Source: CAIYRG01 sp036273455 (lineage in GTDB: Bacteria; Pseudomonadota; Alphaproteobacteria; Micropepsales; Micropepsaceae). Taken from it: DNA of 15,754 nucleotides. A model generated the notes under the pieces. The model saw only the letters and a list, made by a program, of their open reading frames with translations, searched no databases and had not been told where the DNA came from. Below, piece after piece: positions 1 through 6,777 of the stretch. A program made the position numbers and the translations under genes. Where the stretch lies: assembly GCA_036273455.1 (NCBI GenBank), contig DASUHP010000114.1:1-15754 (forward strand), in the 5' to 3' direction. Each line of letters starts with the position of its first letter. Position 1 is the first letter of the stretch.

Positions 1-459
1 CCGGTGTGGAACGAAATCTGCGATGTCATCGGCGAACCGGAATGGAAAACCCATCCTGATTATGCGACGCCGCCAGCACGTCTGCCGCGTCTGAAGCAGA
101 TCTTCGACCGGATCGAACAATGGACCATGACCAAATCGAAATTCGAGGCCATGGACATCCTCAACAAATATGACATCCCCTGCGGCCCGATCCTTTCCAT
201 GAAGGAGCTGGCAGAGGAGCGCTCACTGCGCGACACCGGCACGGTTGTCGAAGTCGATCATCCGAAGCGCGGCAAATATCTGACGGTCGGAAATCCGATC
301 AAATTGTCGGATTCGCCGTGCGAGGTTGAGCGCGCGCCGCTGTTGGGCGAGCATACCGAGGAAATTCTCACCCAGGTGCTCGGCTATTCCGAAAGGGAGA
401 TCGCCGAGATCAAAACCTCAGGGGCAATCACCGCGCCGGAAAAACGCAGCGCGGCATAA
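1..459 (+). CDS. frc: Formyl-CoA:oxalate CoA-transferase, C-terminal part (5' end outside window)
   Basis: Class III CoA-transferase that moves CoA from formyl-CoA to oxalate, giving oxalyl-CoA and formate; cytosolic. The reading frame is open at base 1, so only the last 152 codons are present and the family's catalytic Asp lies upstream. The visible part carries blocks I recognise as typical of Frc/YfdW: a 'MDILNKYDIPCGP' segment, 'VEVDHPKRGKYLTVGNPIKLSDSP', and 'PLLGEHTEEIL' near the end. These are closer to Frc than to generic CaiB/BaiF-type transferases. It is the first gene of a run of same-strand genes for formyl and formate handling, which supports the oxalate assignment. Its partner oxalyl-CoA decarboxylase is not in the window and would be expected upstream. 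Another CoA-transferase of the same family remains possible but less likely. Confidence 0.88.
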   Translation, partial: PVWNEICDVIGEPEWKTHPDYATPPARLPRLKQIFDRIEQWTMTKSKFEAMDILNKYDIPCGPILSMKELAEERSLRDTGTVVEVDHPKRGKYLTVGNPIKLSDSPCEVERAPLLGEHTEEILTQVLGYSEREIAEIKTSGAITAPEKRSAA

Positions 460-471
460 ATAGGTCGTCGG

Positions 472-502
472 AGGGGATCGGCCGCGTCTGCGGCCCCCTT
501 TC
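472..502 (+). terminator. GC-rich hairpin with short T tract between frc and the formyltransferase gene
   Basis: GGCCGC (480-485) pairs with GCGGCC (490-495) around a 4-nt loop. GGGG (473-476) can pair further out with CCCC (496-499) across a 3-nt bulge, and TTT follows. This is a plausible intrinsic terminator or attenuator that would lower read-through from frc into the folate and formate genes. The T tract is short, so partial termination is more likely than full termination. Confidence 0.45.
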
Positions 503-522
503 AACGTTAGAAAGGAAACGGA

Positions 523-1452
523 ATGCGCATCGTCGTCCATGGGCAGCAGGCATTCGGAAAGGCGGTTCTCGAAGCCTTGCTGAAGCGCGGCGAAAATGTC
601 GTTGCGGTCTATGTCGCGCCGGAAAAGCCGGGGCAGAAAATGGATCCGCTGAAGGAAGCGGCCCTCACTTCGGATTTGCCGGTGTATCAGCCGGCTTCCT
701 TCCGCAAGCGGGAAGTCTGGGACGAATTCCGCGCACTGAAACCCGATCTGCAGGTGATGGCATTCGTCACGCTGTTTGTGCCGTCGGACTTCCTCAACAT
801 CCCGACCCACGGCTCGATTCAATATCACCCGTCACTGCTGCCCAAAGGCCGCGGTGCATCGGCAATCAACTGGCCGATCATCCAGGGCGAAAGCGAAACC
901 GGTTTATCGATATTCTGGCCCGATGACGGGCTCGATACCGGCGATGTGCTGCTGCAAAAAAAGACGCCGATCAGCGATACCGACTCGCTGGGCTCGGTCT
1001 ATTTTGACCGGCTGTTTCCCATGGGCGTCGAAGCCATGATGGAGGCGTTCGACCTCGTCAAAGCCGGCAAGGCCCCCAGAATCAAACAGGATGAATCGCT
1101 CGCCACCTATGAGGGCCGCTGCACGGCGGAGACTGCCCGCATCGACTGGGGCAAGCCGTGGCGGCAGATTCATAACCTGATCCGTGGCTGCAATCCGGCA
1201 CCCGGCGCGTGGACGATGCTCGACGGCAAGACGCTGCAGATCTACGAAGCCAAACCGCTGCCGGCCAAAGATCCAAAAGGCATCGGGGGGAAAATCGGCG
1301 AAGTGGTTGAGATCGGCAGCGACGGCTTCTCCGTTGTCTGTGCCGATGGCCGTATCCGCGTGTTGCGCCTGAAGCCTGCTGACAGCGGCAAGATTTCCGC
1401 CGGCGATTTCGCCAAATCGACCAATCTGCAGACCGGGACACGCCTCGGCTGA
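523..1452 (+). CDS. Stand-alone 10-formyltetrahydrofolate hydrolase/formyltransferase-like protein
   Basis: Folate-dependent formyltransferase fold, 309 aa, the size of the N-terminal hydrolase domain of 10-formyl-THF dehydrogenase (ALDH1L1), which it resembles more than methionyl-tRNA formyltransferase. Visible blocks: the N-terminal Rossmann-like strand, 'YHPSLLPKGRGASAINW' (101-117), 'GLDTGD' (136-141), and a C-terminal formyl_trans_C-like region from about 205 with 'YEGRCTAETARIDW' just before it. His102 and Asp138 match the catalytic His/Asp pair; the Asn found two residues before the His in tRNA formyltransferases is Gln100. No ACT domain, so it is not PurU. The start has a good AAGGAAA ribosome site, and fhs starts 22 bp after the stop. 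Likely role: release formate from 10-formyl-THF, or move formyl between CoA and THF; the second is inference. General misannotation as Fmt is likely. Confidence 0.78.
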   Translation: MRIVVHGQQAFGKAVLEALLKRGENVVAVYVAPEKPGQKMDPLKEAALTSDLPVYQPASFRKREVWDEFRALKPDLQVMAFVTLFVPSDFLNIPTHGSIQYHPSLLPKGRGASAINWPIIQGESETGLSIFWPDDGLDTGDVLLQKKTPISDTDSLGSVYFDRLFPMGVEAMMEAFDLVKAGKAPRIKQDESLATYEGRCTAETARIDWGKPWRQIHNLIRGCNPAPGAWTMLDGKTLQIYEAKPLPAKDPKGIGGKIGEVVEIGSDGFSVVCADGRIRVLRLKPADSGKISAGDFAKSTNLQTGTRLG

Positions 1453-1474
1453 ACCATCCGATTACGGAGTTATC

Positions 1475-3172
1475 ATGTCCGCCTCGCAGCACCAGAATCC
1501 GAAATCCGACATTGAAATCGCGCAAGGAGCAAAACTGCGCCCGATTGCCGACATCGCGCGTGAGCGCCTCGGCATTCCGGCCGAAAGCCTGGAAGCCTAT
1601 GGCCGCTACAAGGCGAAGGTTTCACTCGATTATGTGAAGTCGCTGCGCGACCGGCCAAACGGAAAACTGGTGCTGGTGACGGCGATTACGCCCACGCCCG
1701 CAGGCGAAGGGAAAACCACGACCACCGTCGGCCTGACGGATGGGCTAAATCACATCGGAAAAAAGGCGATGCTCTGTGTGCGCGAGCCATCGCTCGGACC
1801 ATCCTTCGGTATGAAAGGCGGCGCGGCCGGAGGTGGGTATGCGCAGGTCGTGCCGATGGAAGACATCAATCTTCATTTCACCGGCGACCTGCACGCGATC
1901 ACCACGGCGCACAACCTGCTGTCGGCGATGATCGACAACCAGATCTACTGGGGCAATGCGCTCGGCATCGATCAGCGCCGGGTGACCTGGAAGCGCGTCA
2001 TGGACATGAACGACCGCGCGCTCAGGCAGATCGTCAATTCGCTCGGCGGCGTCGCCAACGGCTTTCCACGCGAGGACGGCTTTGACATCACGGTGGCTTC
2101 AGAGGTCATGGCGATCTTCTGTCTCGCCTCCGATCTCGAAGACCTGAAGAAGCGGCTGTCGAATATCGTCGTCGCCTATACGCGCGACCGTAAGCCGGTG
2201 CGCGCGCGCGATATCAAGGCACAGGGCGCGATGGCTGCGCTGCTCAAAGATGCGATCGCACCGAATCTCGTGCAAACGCTCGAAGGCAATCCGGCATTCA
2301 TCCATGGCGGCCCGTTTGCGAATATCGCGCATGGCTGCAATTCGGTTCTGGCGACAACAACGGCACTGAAACTTACCGATTACGTGGTGACGGAGGCCGG
2401 CTTCGGCGCCGACCTCGGCGGCGAGAAATTCATCGACATCAAATGCCGCAAGGCCGGACTCGAGCCGTCATGCGCGGTTCTCGTCGCCACGATCCGCGCG
2501 CTGAAAATGCATGGCGGCGTCAAGAAAGACGACTTGAAGAAGGAAAATCTCGCCGCGCTCGAAACCGGCATGTCCAACCTCGTCCGGCATGTCGAGAATG
2601 TCCGCAAATTCGGACTGATCCCGATCGTCTCGATCAATCGTTTCTCGTCGGATACGGATGCGGAGAACGCATTGGTGATCAGCACCTGCGAGAAACTCGG
2701 CGTCGAATGCCATCTCGCGGATCATTGGGCGCTTGGCGGCGAAGGCGCGGCCAATCTGGCACGCGCGGTTGTACGCGCTTGCGAGTCGGGCAAGAGCAAG
2801 CTCAATTTCCTCTATCCCGACGATCTGCCGCTCTATGAGAAAATCCGCACCATTGCCCGCGAAATCTATCGCGCCAAGGACATCTCGGCGGACAAGAGCG
2901 TGCGCGATCAGCTCGCGTCTTTCGAAGCCATGGGTTACAGCCGGTTCCCGGTTTGCATCGCCAAAACCCAATACAGTTTTTCGACCAATCCGGACGCAAA
3001 GGGCGCCCCGACGGACCACATCATCAATGTCCGTGAGGTGAGGCTCTCGGCGGGAGCGGAATTCGTGGTCGCGGTTTGCGGTGAGATCATGACCATGCCG
3101 GGACTGCCCAAGGTGCCATCCGCCGAAGCCATCGATGTCGGTCCGGACGGCAAGATCGTGGGTCTGTTCTGA
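1475..3172 (+). CDS. fhs: Formate-tetrahydrofolate ligase (10-formyl-THF synthetase)
   Basis: ATP-dependent ligase: formate + THF + ATP to 10-formyl-THF + ADP + Pi, reversible; cytosolic. The 565-aa length is normal for bacterial enzymes. The P-loop-like 'TPTPAGEGKTTT' lies at 72-83, followed by 'REPSLGPSFGMKGGAAGGG' and 'INLHFTGDLHAI', all hallmarks of the family. GGAG at 1466-1469 sits 5 nt before the ATG. It lies between the formyl-THF hydrolase-like gene and mobA in one transcription direction. It feeds formate carbon into the folate C1 pool. If run in reverse, it could make ATP from 10-formyl-THF, which matters because of its neighbours (see findings). Also called ftfL in methylotrophs. 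Confidence 0.97.
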   Translation: MSASQHQNPKSDIEIAQGAKLRPIADIARERLGIPAESLEAYGRYKAKVSLDYVKSLRDRPNGKLVLVTAITPTPAGEGKTTTTVGLTDGLNHIGKKAMLCVREPSLGPSFGMKGGAAGGGYAQVVPMEDINLHFTGDLHAITTAHNLLSAMIDNQIYWGNALGIDQRRVTWKRVMDMNDRALRQIVNSLGGVANGFPREDGFDITVASEVMAIFCLASDLEDLKKRLSNIVVAYTRDRKPVRARDIKAQGAMAALLKDAIAPNLVQTLEGNPAFIHGGPFANIAHGCNSVLATTTALKLTDYVVTEAGFGADLGGEKFIDIKCRKAGLEPSCAVLVATIRALKMHGGVKKDDLKKENLAALETGMSNLVRHVENVRKFGLIPIVSINRFSSDTDAENALVISTCEKLGVECHLADHWALGGEGAANLARAVVRACESGKSKLNFLYPDDLPLYEKIRTIAREIYRAKDISADKSVRDQLASFEAMGYSRFPVCIAKTQYSFSTNPDAKGAPTDHIINVREVRLSAGAEFVVAVCGEIMTMPGLPKVPSAEAIDVGPDGKIVGLF

Positions 3173-3180
3173 CAAAGGAG

Positions 3181-3801
3181 ATGGCCGTCGGAGTCGTGCT
3201 CGCCGGTGGACGGGCACAGCGCATGAACGGCGCCGACAAGCCGATGCTGACGCTCGCAGGCAAAACACTGATGCAGCATGTTGTCAGCCGCGCGGCGCCT
3301 CAGGTGGATGAGTTGCTGATCAACGCCAATGGCGACGCCGGCCGCTTTGCCGGATTCGGCCGAACCATCGTTCCCGATGGTGTCGGCGGGTATCCGGGGC
3401 CGATTGCCGGAATTCTTGCCGGCTTTGATTGGACCAGGCAGAACCGCCCCGATGCGCAGTGGCTCGTGAGTTTCGCCTGCGACTGCCCGTTCATGCCTGA
3501 GGACCTGGTTGAGCGGCTGATTGAGGGTGCCAGGGCATCAAATGTCCCGGTCAGCATTGCTGCCAGCGGCAGCCGCCATCACCCGGTCTTTGCCGCCTGG
3601 CGGACCGATTTGGCGCTGTCCGCCGATGAGATTCTGGTGAAGCGCGGTTTGCGCAAGGTGGACAGGCTGGTCGAGTGCTTTCCCAATACCCGCGTCGAAT
3701 TTGACACCCGGGCCATCGATCCGTTCTTCAACATCAACACGCCGGACGATCTGGCGTTGGCCGAATCCCTGATGCGCGATGGAATACTGTCCGATGCCTG
3801 A
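3181..3801 (+). CDS. mobA: Molybdenum cofactor guanylyltransferase (MobA-like)
   Basis: Nucleotidyltransferase that joins GMP to molybdopterin to build the MGD form of the cofactor needed by formate dehydrogenases. The 206-aa length fits MobA. The N-terminal signature 'LAGGRAQRMNGADK' (7-20) binds GTP, and 'DCPF' with Asp101 fits the metal-binding Asp of the family. The gene begins 8 bp after fhs and its end overlaps fdhD. An AAGGAG ribosome-site sequence directly abuts the ATG with no spacer, which is unusual; no better in-frame start exists because the signature begins at residue 7. Its place before fdhD and fdsGBAD suggests it serves the Fds enzyme. CTP- or ATP-type relatives (MocA) share the fold, so nucleotide choice is inferred from context. 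Confidence 0.88.
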   Translation: MAVGVVLAGGRAQRMNGADKPMLTLAGKTLMQHVVSRAAPQVDELLINANGDAGRFAGFGRTIVPDGVGGYPGPIAGILAGFDWTRQNRPDAQWLVSFACDCPFMPEDLVERLIEGARASNVPVSIAASGSRHHPVFAAWRTDLALSADEILVKRGLRKVDRLVECFPNTRVEFDTRAIDPFFNINTPDDLALAESLMRDGILSDA

Positions 3802-4633
3802 CGCCGCGCTGAAAGTCGATCCGGAATCCAACGCCGCGATTTCCTGCACCCATCCGGTGATCCGTGTGACACCGGGCGGCGAGTCGCTCGTTCAAAATCG
3901 CGAACTTGCCAATGAAGCGCCGGTCGCGATCGAGTTCGACGGCTCGCCTTACGCTGTCATGATGGTGACGCCGGCCGATCTCGAAGATTTCGCGGTGGGT
4001 TTTGCGTTGTCTGAGCGCATCGTGAGCGAAGCCACCGAGATTGTCCGCATCGACATCCGCTTTGGCGCGCGCGGAATTGGAATCGATTTGCGGCTGCAGC
4101 AGGAACGGTCCGCCCGCCTCGCGGAAAGGCGCCGCGCGCTGCCTGGTCAGTCGGGCTGCGGATTGTGTGGCATCAGCACCATCGACGAAGCCTTGCCCGA
4201 ACTCGTGCCGCTGACCGGCGCCCCGCGGCTGACCGCGCCTGCCATCTTCGCGGCGCTTGAGGCGCTCCCGGCAAGCCAGACGCTGAACCGGGCAACCGGC
4301 GCCGTACATGCCGCGGCGTTCTGCCAGCCCGATGGGACGATTTCAGCAATTCGTGAAGACGTCGGCCGCCACAATGCTTTCGATAAGGTGATCGGAAATT
4401 TGGCACGCACGCGACAGGCGCCCGGCGCCGGCTTTGCCCTCCTGACCAGCCGGTGCAGCTATGAACTGGTACAAAAAGCCATTTTGGCACGCATCAGGGC
4501 GCTGGTAACCGTTTCGGCACCAACCGAACTTGCCGTCCAAATCGCCAAAAAATCAAATTTGACGCTTATTGCACTCGCCCGCAAAGACGCTTTCCTGGTC
4601 TTCCATGATCCTTTCAATTCCATTGTTAAGTAG
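3794..4633 (+). CDS. fdhD: Formate dehydrogenase accessory sulfurtransferase FdhD
   Basis: FdhD carries sulfur from a cysteine desulfurase to the Mo-bis-MGD cofactor, a step needed for formate dehydrogenase activity. From this start the protein has 279 aa, close to the E. coli protein. The functional 'CGLCG' motif places cysteines at 122 and 125, nearly the same positions as in E. coli FdhD. 'EDVGRHNAFDKVIG' and 'LTSRCSYELVQKA' in the C-terminal half are also typical. The start overlaps the mobA stop by 8 bp; a GGA at 3781-3783 favours it over another in-frame ATG at 3779, which has no ribosome site. In other fds operons this gene is called fdsC and sits after fdsA; here it precedes fdsG. Confidence 0.95.
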   Translation: MPDAALKVDPESNAAISCTHPVIRVTPGGESLVQNRELANEAPVAIEFDGSPYAVMMVTPADLEDFAVGFALSERIVSEATEIVRIDIRFGARGIGIDLRLQQERSARLAERRRALPGQSGCGLCGISTIDEALPELVPLTGAPRLTAPAIFAALEALPASQTLNRATGAVHAAAFCQPDGTISAIREDVGRHNAFDKVIGNLARTRQAPGAGFALLTSRCSYELVQKAILARIRALVTVSAPTELAVQIAKKSNLTLIALARKDAFLVFHDPFNSIVK

Positions 4634-4659
4634 CTATCGCTCCGGCATAATTTGCCGGA
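4623..4659 (+). promoter_or_regulatory. Candidate promoter with overlapping palindrome upstream of fdsG
   Basis: A sigma70-like pair is visible: TTGTTA (4623-4628), a 17-nt spacer, and CATAAT (4646-4651). The -10 box lies inside a perfect inverted repeat, TCCGGCA (4641-4647) and TGCCGGA (4653-4659) around a 5-nt spacer, which could be an operator. The palindrome is in the 90-bp gap between fdhD and fdsG, the largest gap between genes from fhs to fdsD, so separate control of fdsGBAD is plausible. The regulator is unknown. Confidence 0.45.
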
Positions 4660-4723
4660 TATCGCGGCTAGCCCTCGGGCCGGGCGACGGGCTCAGTCGA
4701 GGCGTCATTTCTCGGAGCATTTC

Positions 4724-5212
4724 GTGTTGAACAAAACCCCCCCGGCTTTCGATCACAATTGGGACCCGGAAACTGCCCGCGGCACCATCGAAAGCCTGAA
4801 AAATCTCGAAGGTCCACTGCTGCCGATCCTCCATGCCCTGAATGAGCGGTTTGGTTACGTCGGGGAGCCTGCGGTGAAACTGGTGGCTGATATTCTCAAT
4901 CTCACCCGCGCCGAAGTGCATGGTGTGGTGAGCTTTTACCATGACTTCCGCCGTGACCCCGCCGGCCGGCACGTGATCAAAGTGTGCCGCGCCGAAGCCT
5001 GCCAGAGCATGGGTTGTGAAGACCTGGTCGCGCGGCTCGAACGCGCACTCGGCATCCACATCAGCGACACCACGCATGACCGGCGTGTCACGCTGGAAGA
5101 AGTGTACTGCCTCGGCAATTGCGCGCTGTCGCCCGCAGTCATGGTCGACGGCGAATTGCATGGGCGCGCGACCGAGGAAAAAGTGCTCGCTCTGGTGGGA
5201 GAGCAGGCATGA
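4724..5212 (+). CDS. fdsG: NAD-dependent formate dehydrogenase gamma subunit (NuoE-like)
   Basis: Small [2Fe-2S] subunit of the soluble NAD-dependent molybdenum formate dehydrogenase; it resembles NuoE of complex I and forms the diaphorase part with FdsB. From the chosen GTG the protein has 162 aa with cluster ligands Cys88, Cys93, Cys129 and Cys133 (C-x4-C-x35-C-x3-C), the thioredoxin-like ferredoxin pattern. The GTG was chosen because GGAG at 4714-4717 lies 6 nt upstream. A longer frame from a TTG at 4652 adds a low-complexity Arg-rich stretch and has no ribosome site. The adjacent TTG at 4727 is also possible. The stop overlaps the fdsB start as ATGA, pointing to coupled translation. Confidence 0.94.
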   Translation: MLNKTPPAFDHNWDPETARGTIESLKNLEGPLLPILHALNERFGYVGEPAVKLVADILNLTRAEVHGVVSFYHDFRRDPAGRHVIKVCRAEACQSMGCEDLVARLERALGIHISDTTHDRRVTLEEVYCLGNCALSPAVMVDGELHGRATEEKVLALVGEQA

Positions 5213-6759
5213 GTTTTCGGATTTTCGTTCCTTCCGACGCTGCGGCCCAGTCAATGGGGGCCAATGCGGTCGCCGTCGCCGTGCAACGCGAAATCGAAAG
5301 CCGGCGCCTCGACGCGGTTCTGGTACGCAACGGCTCACGCGGACTCCTGTGGCTCGAACCGTTGATTGAAGTGGAAACACAGGCAGGGCGCATCGGTTAT
5401 GGCCCGGTCAGCGCCGCGGATGTCAAAACCATTTTTGCGGCGGGATTTGCTGCCGCGCATCCGCGCAAACTCGGCAAAGTGGATGACATTCCTTACCTCG
5501 CCAAGCAGCAGCGGCTGACCTTCGCACGTTGCGGCATCACCGATCCGCTGTCCGCAGCGGAATACGAAGCAGAGGGCGGCTTGAAGGGCCTCGGGCGCGC
5601 GCTCGACATGGCACCTATGGCCATTGTCCAGGAAATGATCGAGTCGGGACTGCGCGGGCGCGGCGGTGCAGGTTTTCCGACCGGCATCAAATGGCGCACG
5701 GTGTTGCAAACGGAAGCGCCGCAGAAATACATCGTCTGCAATGCCGATGAGGGCGACAGCGGCACCTTTTCCGACCGGATGCTGATGGAAGGCGATCCGT
5801 TCGCGCTGATTGAAGGCATGGCGATTGCCGGGGTCGCGACCGGCGCCACGAAGGGCTATGTCTATATCCGCTCGGAATATCCGCACGCATTCCGGCAGTT
5901 CAGCCGCGCGATCGAAATTGCCCGCGAGTCCAAATTTCTGGGCCGCGGCATTCTCGGCAGCAAATATGACTTCGACATCGAAGCACGCCTTGGCGCCGGC
6001 GCCTATATTTGCGGCGAAGAAACCTCGCTGCTGGAAAGCCTTGAAGGCAAGCGCGGCCAAATCCGCTTCAAGCCGCCGCTGCCGGCCATCGCCGGCCTTT
6101 TCGGCAAGCCGACCGTCGTCAACAATGTGATTTCGCTCGCCACCGTGCCGGCCATTCTTGCCAATGGCGCCGGATTCTACCGCGACTTCGGCATGGGCCG
6201 CTCACGCGGGACCATGCCGTTGCAGCTTGCCGGCAACATCAAACATGGCGGTCTGGTCGAGCGCGCTTTCGGTTTGACCTTGCGTGAAATCGTTGAGGAA
6301 TTCGGCGGCGGCACCTATAGCGGGCGCCCGGTTCGCGCGGTGCAGGTCGGTGGACCGCTCGGCGCTTACTGGCCAACGAACCTGTTCGACGTGCCGTTGG
6401 ATTATGAATCCTTTGCGGCCAAAGGCGGAATGATCGGACACGGCGGTGTCGTGGTGTTCGACGACACCGTCGATCTCGCCCAACAGGCCCACTTTGCCTT
6501 TCATTTCTGCGCCATTGAATCCTGCGGCAAATGCACACCCTGCCGCATCGGCGCTCGCCGCGGGGCAGAAACCATGGAAAAGATCATCCGGGGTGAGCGC
6601 GTCGTGGAAAATACCGAGCTCGTCCGCGATCTTTGTGAAACCATGCGCGACGGATCGCTCTGCGCATTGGGCGGATTGACGCCCATGCCGGTGGTCAGCG
6701 CGATGGAACATTTCCCTGAAGACTTCGACCGTGGCGCGGTACGCGCCGCGGCGGAGTAA
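5209..6759 (+). CDS. fdsB: NAD-dependent formate dehydrogenase beta subunit (NuoF-like, FMN/NAD-binding)
   Basis: Diaphorase subunit that passes electrons from the iron-sulfur chain through FMN to NAD+. The 516-aa protein has an N-terminal thioredoxin-like extension without cluster cysteines (about 1-110), as is usual for FdsB. It is followed by the NuoF core: the glycine-rich 'GRGGAGFPTG' (150-159) and 'NADEGDSGTFSDR' from 178 bind FMN/NADH, and 'CGEETSLLESLEGKRG' follows. The [4Fe-4S] ligands are Cys439, Cys442, Cys445 and Cys485. The ATG at 5209 overlaps the fdsG stop and has GGGAGAG just upstream; a longer in-frame start inside fdsG is not needed. The Asp-Ser in the NADEGDSG motif, rather than Glu-Pro, matches formate dehydrogenases rather than complex I. 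Fds enzymes are cytosolic. Confidence 0.96.
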   Translation: MSFRIFVPSDAAAQSMGANAVAVAVQREIESRRLDAVLVRNGSRGLLWLEPLIEVETQAGRIGYGPVSAADVKTIFAAGFAAAHPRKLGKVDDIPYLAKQQRLTFARCGITDPLSAAEYEAEGGLKGLGRALDMAPMAIVQEMIESGLRGRGGAGFPTGIKWRTVLQTEAPQKYIVCNADEGDSGTFSDRMLMEGDPFALIEGMAIAGVATGATKGYVYIRSEYPHAFRQFSRAIEIARESKFLGRGILGSKYDFDIEARLGAGAYICGEETSLLESLEGKRGQIRFKPPLPAIAGLFGKPTVVNNVISLATVPAILANGAGFYRDFGMGRSRGTMPLQLAGNIKHGGLVERAFGLTLREIVEEFGGGTYSGRPVRAVQVGGPLGAYWPTNLFDVPLDYESFAAKGGMIGHGGVVVFDDTVDLAQQAHFAFHFCAIESCGKCTPCRIGARRGAETMEKIIRGERVVENTELVRDLCETMRDGSLCALGGLTPMPVVSAMEHFPEDFDRGAVRAAAE

Positions 6760-6777
6760 GCCTTAACGAGGCCCATC

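Noticed and set aside
523..1452. Methionyl-tRNA formyltransferase (fmt) or PurU
   Set aside because: No def gene nearby, the active-site Asn is Gln, motifs match the ALDH1L1 hydrolase domain better, and there is no ACT domain as in PurU.
2468..3268. 266-codon open frame on the - strand opposite fhs and the start of mobA
   Set aside because: Arg/His-rich low-similarity translation typical of an antisense shadow; fhs is certain on the + strand.
4652..4723. Longer fdsG beginning at a TTG
   Set aside because: No ribosome site, the added residues are Arg-rich and not family-like, and the segment overlaps the predicted operator palindrome; the GTG at 4724 has a good GGAG.
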